From: Agrostemma githago | Taxonomy: Eukaryota; Streptophyta; Magnoliopsida; Caryophyllales; Caryophyllaceae | Direction: 5' to 3' | Length of the DNA stretch: 64,000 bases | Assembly: GCA_958450325.1 (NCBI GenBank) | Contig: OY288251.1 | Span: 70,015,666-70,079,665, forward strand | In this document: piece by piece, positions 1 to 9,594 of the stretch | How positions within the stretch are numbered: position 1 is the first letter of the stretch | How the letters are laid out: every line of letters starts with the position of its first letter | Notes under the pieces: model-generated | Seen by the model: the letters and a program-made list of their open reading frames with translations, nothing else | What the model was told of the DNA's origin: nothing | Database searches by the model: none | Program-made: the position numbers and the translations under genes

Positions 1-38
1 GTACATGCGCAACGAGACTGCGTACAAAGCCAACTTAC

Positions 39-3000
39 CTCCCTCCAATTGGATTTGCAGCTGCAATAACAGAACAACGAGCCTGGAGCGAAGTTACAAT
101 TCCAGCTTTTGATATGCTTATACTCTGCTGCTCCATTGCTTCATGAATACTCACTCTGTTGTCCAAAAAATAATGAATACAGATTACAGAACATTGATGA
201 CACTGTTTGTCAAAAGAAAAAAATAGTGGGTTTCCTGACCTGTCCTGATCATTCATCTTGTCAAACTCATCGATAAGGCATATGCCTCTATCGGCCAAAA
301 CAAGGGCACCACCTTCTAGAGTCCATTCCCTTGTGACAGGATCCTTGTGCACTGCAGCTGTGAGACCTACAGCAGATGCTCCTTTACCCGTGGTATAGAC
401 AGCTCTCTGCCCAGTTTTCTCAACATACCTATTCAAGTATTCATAGAGTTTAATGTTTCATTAGATCAGAAAGAAGTTACTATACCAACTAAGATATTTG
501 TGGTGAAACACTTACTTGAGAAATTGCGATTTTGCTGTGCCCGGGTCACCAAGAAGAAGCACATTTATATCTCCTCTGAGACGATGCTTGCCGTCAACAT
601 TTTTTTCTTGACCGCCAAACATTGCTAATGATATAGCAGTCTTAATATCTTCATGCCCATAAATTGATGGAGCAATAGACTTGAAGATCTGAAGAAGAAA
701 AAATGTCGCCATGAAAGTATGGACATATGGATTGCTAAGAGTAAGGCATTAGCAGAGATGTTAGATGGCATACCCTTTCACCTATTCTAGGATCTTTGGC
801 CAACTTCTCAATTTCTTCTTTATCTTCCTGAGTCAGCTTGTAAGCAGAAAAAAGATCTTGCTTTTTTGTTACATAATTTGCCTCAATTACAGTCGCAAAG
901 ACTGGAAAACCGTTCTTCGTGTTCAATGACAAATCAAAATTGTTTGTATATATTCCTGTGACCTCCTGAAACACAAGATATAAATTAAAATCAAAATATT
1001 TATAAATATTTAACTGACCTCCTAAAAACACAACAGGAGCCCTGGCAATAGAAAAGAGTCGGTATAAAGTTTAAATAAACAGCAACTTACAATTTCTTCC
1101 CCAGGACGAGCACAGTCGATCAGATCATTTAACAATATTACTTCCTTGTATCTTGGAAGTCGGCCTGCTGGAACAATTCCAGGGCTTTCTTGGAGGGTCA
1201 GTTTCTGGTAGTTTCTGTAAATTGTCTGCAACATAGTATGGTGAGAGTATGCTCATAAATACAAACTCCCTCTAGAATTTAACGTCAAACATGACATCGT
1301 TTAACCATCAAAGTTAAATAAAGACATCAGAAAGAAAAAGGATGGAGGGAGTAGCAGCTAGTGAAAACAAACCATCATTTATAAAGAATAGTACCTGCTC
1401 AACGTTCACAGTAAAAGGTCCCTTAGACTGGCATTCTGGGCAAGAGCCAACCTTAACCTCGGAATAAGAGTTTTGAAAGAAAGGTCCAAGAACTGCTCCA
1501 CATTTATTGCAGTCATATTTCACCTGTTGTAATTGAGGAAAGACCCCAGAGCGACGAGTCACAACTCCCCCAATACGGATCATGGTGCTCAGGTGAATTT
1601 GTCTGTATCATCAACATAAACAAAATAATCAACCAATATAGTATAGAAGCAATAGTAAATGACATTAGTATAAACCCTTTTCATACCTGATATTGCGAAT
1701 CTGATCATAAACTGGTAAGTTGGTAATACGCACATATATCTTTTGCTGTATATTTTTGTAGTTAGGATGCAGATCAAAGACAACCTTTTTAGCAACCTCT
1801 TCCATGACCTCCAAGACGGACTGAGGAGCATCAGCGAGCCAAATTGCAATATTTGGAAGAACAAAAATGAATTGTTTGTAATCGATCTCCAAGCTACATT
1901 TGTTGGCTACACCATAGCAAATTCAGAGGAAAAGTAAAATTTCATACTGAAATGAGACATATTTCTGAGTGCTTAATTCATACTCGTAATTCAATTTAAA
2001 TAGCGTAAAATTTACAAACTGGAAGGATACTAAACCAACTTATCAGATAGATAAGCTTTCTCTAAAGACTATACCTGACACCATCTCATTGATCAACTTG
2101 ACATATTCATAATCTCCTTCTCTTTTCTTGTCACTCACAAAGCTTACTAGGAAATCTTTGAATTTTCTACCAATAAACCGGCGTACTTCATCTCTGGTAA
2201 CCCACTCTCTTAGAGTTCCCTGAATCTTGTACATCTCAAACTCAGCTTCCTCATCATCATCCTACAAAAAAACCATTTGGACAGATAGTTAGTCTTCATA
2301 GCAATTGTCTTGACTCTCAACTACTATATTTGTGACACGTACAATTAACAGGCCTTAAATCAAAAGTATTTGTGGGTATATATAGCGATCTCACGAAAAA
2401 AAATGTTACTGCTATTATCTTAATGTTCTTACTTTTTCTCTGGTATACGTGAGAAGTATTTTATTGAAAGGAGAACATTAAGATTCGGAGGGAGTACTTC
2501 TTATGTGAGGGTCGAATAGGCTAAAATCATATGGCATTAACTATCATGTTCGAATAAATTACCTCATACGCTTCATCATCTGTTGGAGTCATCGGGACAT
2601 CCTCCCTCGAGTGCGCAGGCTGTGATCTCCCAGGTGAGCTCTGTTCAGCATCAGTATCATCCTGGCTTACAGGACCCCGACCACCTCTAGACCTCTTTGG
2701 AGGCCTATAATTATCCTCATCTGTGTCTGCATATAAAACCTCGAAGGCTTAGCCTACTCTCATAGCAAACATGAACATTGTATAAAAATAGCCCTCCTAA
2801 CCAAAAGACTACCTAAATTATGATTTTATAATCCCAACTCGACTTTCATGGTCAAACATTTTCACCTTGTAACATATACAGTATGATTTATAGACAAGTT
2901 GTAGACAATGTAACAAAAGCAAAAGTAGACATAATTTAATCAAATGCAGTAATGAACAAATAAATGGAATGGAGGACCAAGTTCTACAAAAACATAACTT

Positions 3001-4162
3001 CGAAAACTGTTCGGCTTTTGCAATAAGAAATACTCGTATTACTACCATTTAAACAATTACGCAGTACAAGAAGAGTCGGGGTCTAATAAAGATATATGGA
3101 AGGGGGAAACAGTTTTAGAGACAGGCACGATATATAAATGAGTAAAAATGTGATCAATCTAGTTCTTAACAATCAATCTAATGTATGAAAGACTTAAGAA
3201 AAATTGAAATCATGTTTATAGAAGGGTAATCCTCTCTTTAGCCAACCCTAACCCAAATTCGGCTTTACGACAGATTAAAGCGGTCTCTATTCATGTAATC
3301 TGCACAGACATGTTACAAAATCACAGCAAACTTCTCTATCCTTTCACCATTTTGCCACCTTAATTACACGGAAATGTTGAGCAAAACCAACCACAAATGA
3401 CATAAAATGTTACATTTTGTTTCGGAATTTAATACAATAAAAGTAAGAATCCATGATTAAGAAATTATGTGCGAGTTACCCTGATCATGAAGAAGCTCAG
3501 GCATTCTCCGATTATTCGAAACACGAACTTCACGAGCTTCAAGCTCCATTTCAGCAGCTCTACGATCCTCTATAATCTGCTCGAAATCCCTATGATCTTC
3601 CATCGAATCATTCAGTCCTTCCTGCTCATACTGATCATGTTCTCCCAATTCTCGATAATCACTACATCACACACCAAAGTAGCACATCCAGGATTTGAAA
3701 TCAAATAGGGCGCAAACAAGTAATGAAATACGGTACAAAAAAAATCGAAGAAGTGGGGGAAAGCGAGCCCAGAAGCAACCCTAATCAACAATTAAGCGAT
3801 TAATCAATCAATTAAACAGCTTATAAACACTAATGATTACTAATCAAACAAATTGCCAAACCCTAAACCTAACCCTAACCCTAATCAAACATTTTTACAA
3901 AAAAATCAACAAATAATGGAAAGGGGCGAGTATCATACTTGATGAAATCATCGTTGTACAAATCTTCACCATCGCCTTCCTCTTCGAGATCATCGGGCTC
4001 GTCCATGATGACACGGGGATCGACCTCGGCTTCTTCCTCGTCGGAGTAGTTGTCGGTGTTGGGAGGGAGTTGGTCGGTGAGGAAGCCGGCAGACGTGGGA
4101 GAATCCGGGGTGGTGGGGATATTTTCGGCGGAGTTGCCATTGCCGTTATCCGAGGACGCCAT
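39..4162 (-). CDS. MCM2: MCM2, DNA replication licensing helicase subunit (3' end missing)
   Basis: Subunit 2 of the MCM2-7 hexamer that licenses origins and unwinds DNA in S phase in the nucleus. Eleven exons are visible: 4162-3939, 3661-3480, 2726-2563, 2261-2075, 1906-1687, 1602-1395, 1225-1091, 965-774, 688-516, 428-240 and 155-39, about 663 residues in frame. The N-terminus is acidic, as in plant MCM2. A zinc-binding C-x2-C...C-x2-C pair lies near residues 357-383. Walker A (GDPGTAKS) is near 551-558, Walker B (LIDEFDKM) near 613-620, and the sensor stretch AAANPIGGR ends the visible part. The arginine finger and C-terminal roughly 270 residues lie beyond the window. I chose the MASSDNG start because it matches plant MCM2 N-termini; an in-frame ATG eight codons upstream is possible. 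No frame break is seen. Confidence 0.95.
3858..3885 (+). promoter_or_regulatory. Telobox-like telomeric repeat run in MCM2 intron 1
   Basis: A short run of AAACCCTAA-type units lies inside the first intron of MCM2, about 280 bp downstream of its start codon. Teloboxes near the start of plant genes for replication and translation are an established feature of cycling-cell promoters and often pair with E2F or other sites. The run has fewer than four full units, so it is not a telomere remnant of any size. A regulatory role is inferred. Confidence 0.5.
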
Positions 4163-4258
4163 TGTTGTCAAGCTTTTCTTCTTCAAAGTGTGTGTTTAGT
4201 GAGGGTTTTTTTTGGCTAAGTGTAGCGGCTTATCGGTTTATTATATCAAAAGGTGGGA

Positions 4259-4280
4259 TTTGGCGGGAAGGTTTGGCGCC
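4259..4280 (-). promoter_or_regulatory. Two adjacent E2F-type sites upstream of MCM2
   Basis: The sequence TTTGGCGGGAA (4259-4269) is followed three bases later by TTTGGCGCC (4272-4280). Both fit the E2F consensus TTTSSCGC/GGCGGGAA. They lie about 100-120 bp upstream of the MCM2 start codon, where G1/S control elements of plant MCM genes are expected. The second site sits in the palindrome TTGGCGCCAA. Binding is inferred, but the site pair and its position are plain in the sequence. Confidence 0.7.
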
Positions 4281-5085
4281 AATGTATCACTTGGACTATG
4301 GGCTTACCCAACTTGAAGAAAGGCCCATTCTTCATGCTCAAAAGTCAAAACTCTTTTAGGAGTTAGGAGCGTTTTGTAGTATAGAACCGTCTTATAGTAG
4401 ACTTGATCCTAACCGAAAATGATCCGAATATTATCATAACAAACAAGCTGATATCCTTTAAACAGTTCAAAATAACAAACCCAAAAAAGACCTGAACACA
4501 ATATGACTCGGCTCGCAAAATCACCCAAATTTTTGATCCGAAATTGGCTTGATTTGAAACAATCAATCTGAACCCGATCCGATTGACCTGTTTGTCGTAT
4601 TTATGACCTATAGACTATAGTATAGTATAGAGTTGATGCAAAAGAGTAAGAAAGTTATCATGTTCAAGTAATTGTTCTAATTGATTAGTCATATCATGTA
4701 GAACCGTCTCATGCAACAATTTGTTTGATTTCTATATCGATCTTAGTCATTATATCTCCTTGGTCCCTCTTTTTGATTTAATTTGGATTGACGGTAATCT
4801 ACCTCTGTCAGACAGATTTTGAGTAACTCTCTTATATAATCGTCATGCCTAAAAGTCGAGAAACTTGATAATTATATATAGGCTCGATCGCTGGAGTTAA
4901 CCCCCAAGCTCACATTATTTTAGCTTGCAAGCTTGATTATGAACTAACCATATGCAAAAAACCGGAAACCCTTACTTTCAGAACCAAATTACAGTGTTAG
5001 ATTCTTCTTAACAGATACAGTACTACTCCATAAAAGCCACAAGTTATACAACTCCCTAAACACAGAATGTTACAGGGTATGAGAC
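4281..5085. other. Intergenic spacer between MCM2 promoter and GAD 3' end
   Basis: AT-rich spacer holding the distal MCM2 promoter and the GAD 3' flank. It contains scattered GAACCGTCT-type words that recur in this window's repeats. No coding exon, RNA gene or intact mobile element was recognised. Confidence 0.5.
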
Positions 5086-7906
5086 TTAGCAGACTCCACT
5101 GGTCTTGTTCCGGTCCACGAGCCTTCTCCAGAACCTAGTTATATCCTTCCGAGCATCAGTCCCCCCATTCTTGGTAGCAACAGTGTCACGCTCCTGCACC
5201 CGGTCATTTTCAACTTTCATTTGGACAGCTTTAGTAGGCACCACAGTGGAGTGAGCGTCCATCTCACGCAACACCCTCTGGATATCGGAAACAAGTCTTT
5301 CAGCCAACCCTCTACTGAAATCCTCCCTCACTACCACTCTCAGAACTGCAATATGCTCAGCATTCGGAGGCATTGTGTACGCCGGGACTATCCATCCAAA
5401 CCGTCGCAGACTCTCAGAAATGTCAAACACGCTGTATTTCCCGCTGCTGTTGTCTTTTAAGGAGAACGCCACCAGTGGGACCCCAACATCTTTTGAAACC
5501 ACTTCGAAACGCCCTGTTCTTTCTATTCCTTCTTTCAGGACACTTGCATTGTCCCTGCAATTTTCCATGATGTTCTTATAACCCTGCATTATATCAGAAC
5601 ATCTTAATACATCAACCATTCTCACAGAAACACTAATAGAATATAAACGACCTTCAACCATCGCCTTAAGGTTTTGGTTAAGATGGTTTGTTAACATGGT
5701 ATCAGAGCCAGAGGTCACGAGTCGGGGGAGCCGGTGCACACTAACTACTCTTCAAGCCCAAAGGGCAATCGAGTGAGGGGGCGTAATAGAATATAAACGG
5801 TTTGTTAACAAACACGACATTAGACAAACACAAATTCTTGTTTCTGACGGACAAATATTAGATGCTTCACCTCGAAGCCAAGCCGGATCAACTGATAGTA
5901 CTGTGCTATGATCTGACTTGAACCTGTGAAACAAAATCAGTTAAAAAATGCATCTTTTTTTGGTCCGAATACAATCCAGTTCATCAAACGATAAACAAAA
6001 CCGAATAAAGTTGATACCTTTGGAGAAATTAAGAGTAAAAGTAGGTTGATCAGCACCAAGATAATTGATATGAAAGACGAGTTCTTCAGGAAGATCATCT
6101 TTACTCCTCCAAATAATCCAACCAACTCCAGCATAAACAAGCCCATACTTATGTCCACTAACATTAATGCTCTTAACTAAAGGCAAACGGAAATCCCACT
6201 CGATTTCAGGATAAATAAACGGAGCTACAAATCCTCCACTAGCAGCATCCACATGAATCGGCGTATCCCATCCCGTCTCCTTATTCTTGTCAGTCAAGAG
6301 TTCGCTCAGTTTCTTCACATCCTCAAACTCCCCTGTCAATGTAGACCCGAGTATAGCTGCCACGCAAATGGTGTTCTCGTCTACCAGTTCCACTGCTTTC
6401 TCCGGATCCATCACGTAACATCCTTCCTTCAGTTTCACCTCTTTTAGGTCTACTTCAAAGTACCTCGCAAACTTCTCCCAACACACCTAAAAGTCGACTC
6501 AGTGTTATTTTCATTCTTTTCCTGATTCGCGTGATTAACAGTTGACATAATTACCTGCACGTTAGCACCTGTAACGATATTAGGTTTGTCAGCAGGTTTT
6601 CCCTGATCTCGCCGCTTTTTCTGCCAGTTTCTTTTGAATGCTAAACCGGCGAGCATGATTGCCTCTGATGATCCAACAGTTCCTACACCGACTGCAGTTT
6701 CGTCTTCTCCGAAAGGAGCATTGAAAAGGTGTGCGATCATGTTTACACATCGATTCTGTCACAACAAACGAACATTCATTATTCCCGTCTCAGTCATTTG
6801 TTTATCTTAATAGCAAACAGGAATGAATGTGACCTGAAGTTCAGTGGTGACAGGGTACTCGTCCATGTCGACGTAGTTTTTGTTAATGGAATCCATAATG
6901 AGTTTATCACACTCGGGTTCCATCCAGGTGGTGACGAATGATGCGAGATTTAACCTGGGGTTTCCGTCTAGCATCAGTTCGTCGTGTATAATCTGGTATG
7001 CTGCCTCCTTTGGTATCGAATCATCGGGCATCTTCAACCTTCACATAATTAACAACATCCTAATAATATCCGTCACTTATTTAATTAGCCCAACTCGAAT
7101 TGGGACTAAACTAAGATCATTTAGACCAAGAAAATGATTGACATCTTAACTCCAACTACTTAAATGATCGATCTCAACTAAAACCTTGAGTCTTAAGGTG
7201 CTCGAATCATAAATAGGTGAGGTGATGGATCAAATAATAACAGATGTCGTAAATGAAAGAAAGTAGTAAGTACTCCTCCTTCCAACCATTTGTATACATT
7301 TGATTTTTTAAAACTATTTATAATGGGTGGATCTTCAATGTAACTTCTAATATACTCTCTCCATTCATTACCCATTGTCACTATTCATTTTTGAACCAAT
7401 TTTAAGAAAGTAATAAAAAATGAATAAAAGGACAAGAGTGTAGACCAACACGCCACACTTGTCCTAATAGTAGTTGACCAAAATGAAGTATGTGGGTCAT
7501 AGTAGTAGTATATGGTGTAAATAAAGTAAGATAGTGAGGGCAAATTTGTCATAATAATTGTCAAAAAAGGAAAGGTGATAAGTGGATTTGAATGAACCAA
7601 AAAAGAATAAGTGAAGAGTGGAGTTGAATGGAGGGAACATAAAGATAAAGATAGTCACGTGGGATCTTGTTTAAATCGTCTAATAATATCAAATTTTTAG
7701 TAACACGTAACTAAAGATATAGACAAAAGAAAACGAGTATAGACGTACGTGCATAAAGTAAACGTATACAAATGGTTGGAACGAAAGGAGTAGTAAGTAG
7801 GGAACCTGGGGAGGGAGGTGCGGACATAGCGAGATGCAAAGGTGCAAGGCAGGCGTTGGGTGGATATTGAGGCTTCATCTAACCTTGCTGTTTCACTTAT
7901 CACCAT
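5086..7906 (-). CDS. GAD: Glutamate decarboxylase (calmodulin-binding, plant type)
   Basis: PLP enzyme converting L-glutamate to GABA and CO2 in the cytosol, the entry to the GABA shunt. Six exons, 7906-7806, 7038-6834, 6755-6555, 6486-6018, 5923-5871 and 5583-5086, give 508 residues, the usual plant length. The first exon supplies TFASRYVRTSLPR and joins in frame to LKMPDDSIPKEAAYQ. The PLP-binding lysine is in INVSGHKYG (near Lys282), with the cofactor aspartate in HVDAASGG (near 249). The C-terminal tail carries a tryptophan in a basic stretch (TRFWRRLVDRNK), the expected Ca2+/calmodulin autoinhibitory site. Intron 1 holds nested MITEs and intron 5 a TRIM-like insertion, yet the splice sites look intact. 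Confidence 0.95.
5634..5799 (+). mobile_element. TRIM-like or solo retroelement fragment in GAD intron 5
   Basis: A 16-bp direct repeat, TAATAGAATATAAACG, starts at 5634 and again at 5784. The word GTTTGTTAACA also occurs twice, once directly before TGGTATCAGAGCC (from 5697). That sequence matches the initiator-methionine tRNA primer-binding site of plant LTR retrotransposons. Short terminal repeats, a primer site and an internal part of about 90 bp suggest a miniature LTR element (TRIM). A related copy lies at about 8240-8432. Confidence 0.5.
7273..7790. mobile_element. Stowaway-like MITE in GAD intron 1, itself carrying a MITE
   Basis: The ends are inverted repeats: CTCCTCCTTCCAACCATTTG on the left and its near match, reversed, at 7762-7790 (AAATGGTTGGAACGAAAGGA). 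Both ends abut TA dinucleotides (7271-7272 and 7791-7792), as expected for Tc1/mariner-derived Stowaway elements. At 518 bp it is longer than a normal Stowaway because a second element sits inside it. Confidence 0.7.
7355..7638. mobile_element. Inner MITE nested in the GAD intron 1 MITE
   Basis: Imperfect terminal inverted repeats of about 45 bp are visible. The left arm reads CTCTCTCCATTCATTACCC and continues to TTTTTGAACCAA. The right arm, reversed, reads GTTCCCTCCATTCAACTCC and continues to TTTTTTGGTTCA. The element lies wholly within the outer MITE, so it inserted later. No coding capacity is present. Confidence 0.6.
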
Positions 7907-8239
7907 TATTACTCACTATCTTCAATAATAACACAGCAAAGTATGTAACCAACCTTATGGAGTAGTTACTACGTACTGTATATGATGATCAACAGGCGGG
8001 CCAACTACCCAAAAGGCGTACTAAACTGACACGTTCATTTTCATGCAGTCAATCACTCATGAATCACTACTTCTTCCTTGGATTGCCACATGGCACATGC
8101 TTATCACTAATGACTCATCACTCTCCTTCATACTGTATTTTCAGGGAGTAATAATTATATTATATCAACCAGGCTAACAGAGTATATATCTTAAATGTAA
8201 TTAATACGAGTAGAATATAAATTAATTAAACAGCCTTCG
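7907..8239. other. GAD upstream region
   Basis: AT-rich sequence directly upstream of the GAD start codon, including the presumed promoter and 5' UTR. No convincing TATA box or named element could be fixed, and no other gene was seen. Confidence 0.4.
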
Positions 8240-8432
8240 GTGAACTTTAACGTTTTGGTTGGATTGGTTCCGTAACATGGTATTAGAGTCAGAGGTCACG
8301 AGTTCGAACTCTGACAATCTCAATATCTCGAACTCTCAAGTGGAATCTTAACGCATGGCACAGGAGCTTGTGCAGTCAAATCACTCTTCAAGCTAAGCCC
8401 GATGAGAGGTTTTGGTTAGATTGGTTCCACAA
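8240..8432 (+). mobile_element. TRIM-like retroelement remnant upstream of GAD
   Basis: Two near-identical stretches, TTTTGGTTGGATTGGTTCC and TTTTGGTTAGATTGGTTCC, both ending in CAACA/TAACA, flank an internal part. That part begins TGGTATTAGAGTCAGAGGTC, a mutated primer-binding-site motif. The internal words AGAGGTCACGAGT and CTTCAAGC also occur in the 5.7 kb copy, so both belong to one family. It could instead be a tRNA-derived SINE, since GAGTTCGAACTC resembles a pol III B box. Confidence 0.5.
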
Positions 8433-8492
8433 CAGTAATCCTCTTAATTTCGTAAACATGTTAGCGTATTGATCTGATATTCCGATGGAACA

Positions 8493-8793
8493 TGAAGAAC
8501 GCGAACGAGGCCAATTTTAACTTTCTCGTTCACAAATTAAATGAATGTCCGACTCAATATGCTTGGTGCGTTGTGAAAGATTGCACGAGAGAGAGAGAGA
8601 CATTTGAGATATTGTCGCAATAAATGAGAGTAGCGTGACTTAGGAGAATGAAGATTCTAACGCTTGCAACTTTTCTATATTCAACTTCAATACTTGAATG
8701 AGACATGGTCAGTTGTCGTTTTGATGACCATGAAATCAGGTTGTCCTCAATAAAAAAACAGTTGTTAGATAGAGGTCGTGTCAGTTGAAACAA
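8493..8793 (-). pseudogene. Copia-type retrotransposon RNase H relic
   Basis: The reverse strand encodes NLISWSSKRQLTMSHSSIEV followed by EYRKVA, which is the start of the Ty1/copia RNase H domain (usually ISWSSKRQ...SRSSAEAEYRA). Further along come ATLIYCDNIS and, after a frame change, SQRTKHIESDIHLICERE. The catalytic segment between these blocks is partly deleted and the frame is broken, so this is a dead fragment with no LTRs nearby. Confidence 0.8.
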
Positions 8794-8799
8794 ACTCGG

Positions 8800-9470
8800 A
8801 AAATATTATGAGCAACGGACAAATTTTGAATGAACAGTTATGTGTTACAGCATCGTCGGTCAAAAATGACTAATCATGTAAAAGCAACTTTTACTTGTTT
8901 GGGTGTGAAATCGCGTAGGGTACATCCTGAATAGATCCTAAACACATGATATGAAGCTTAGATCAAATTGAAACTTGGTCCGCTACAACCTCGCAAACAA
9001 TTCGATTTGAATTGTATAATACACGATTTTCAGCGATTTGGGTTCCAAAATAAAAATGTCAAAAAATTGCACGAATTGTTTATCTGGTCATTCAAAATGA
9101 CCTCACAAAATATGAGAAGCAACGGACAACTTTTGAGCGAGGGTGCCAATACAAGTAACACCACCGTCTCGAAATTGGTTAATTGTGTAAAAGCGACGTA
9201 TACTTAGTATTGTTTTGGAAGAAATCAAGTAGGGTATATTCTGAAACTCCCTAGACACATGGTACGAAATTAAAGTCAAACTCGATTTGAATAGTATAAT
9301 ACACGATTTTCAGTGACTCGGGATCTGAAACAAAAATGGTCACAATACTCGTCGGGTCAGTTGAATGCAACAAATCAACGAAAATCGGTTAATGATGCAA
9401 AAGCGATCTGTACCGGGTGTGAATTCAAGTCAAATTGAAACCCGACCCGATATGACATCTCAAACGGGTC
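8800..9470. repeat. Degenerate tandem repeat, period about 308 bp
   Basis: GAGCAACGGACAA near 8809 recurs as GAAGCAACGGACAAC near 9116. GTAAAAGCAACTTTTACTT near 8880 recurs as GTAAAAGCGACGTATACTT near 9187 and again, weaker, near 9397. TATAATACACGATTTTCAG occurs near 9015 and 9294. This gives a little over two degraded copies with indels, next to the copia relic and upstream of the gene starting at 9595. Confidence 0.6.
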
Positions 9471-9594
9471 GATCCTTTAATAATCCATCAACGGGTACGG
9501 ACGACGGAGCACTCTGTATTTATTTATCTGTTGAAAGTTGCGGGTTGTGCAGCGAGAGGGAGAAGGCGACCTAGAAGCAGAAGAAGCAATAACA

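Noticed and set aside
2419..2497. MITE in MCM2 intron 3 (GGAGGGAGTAC end and ATCTTAATGTTCT hairpin)
   Set aside because: A single end and a 13-bp hairpin are not enough to define an element.
3858..3885. Interstitial telomere array
   Set aside because: Too short and imperfect; better read as a telobox.
4163..4186. Upstream MCM2 start giving eight extra residues (MKKKSLTT)
   Set aside because: Family N-termini begin at the later Met; not excluded, but less likely.
6807..7037. GAD start at MKMPDDS in exon 2
   Set aside because: An upstream exon at 7906-7806 supplies the conserved FASRYVRTSLPR segment and splices in frame.
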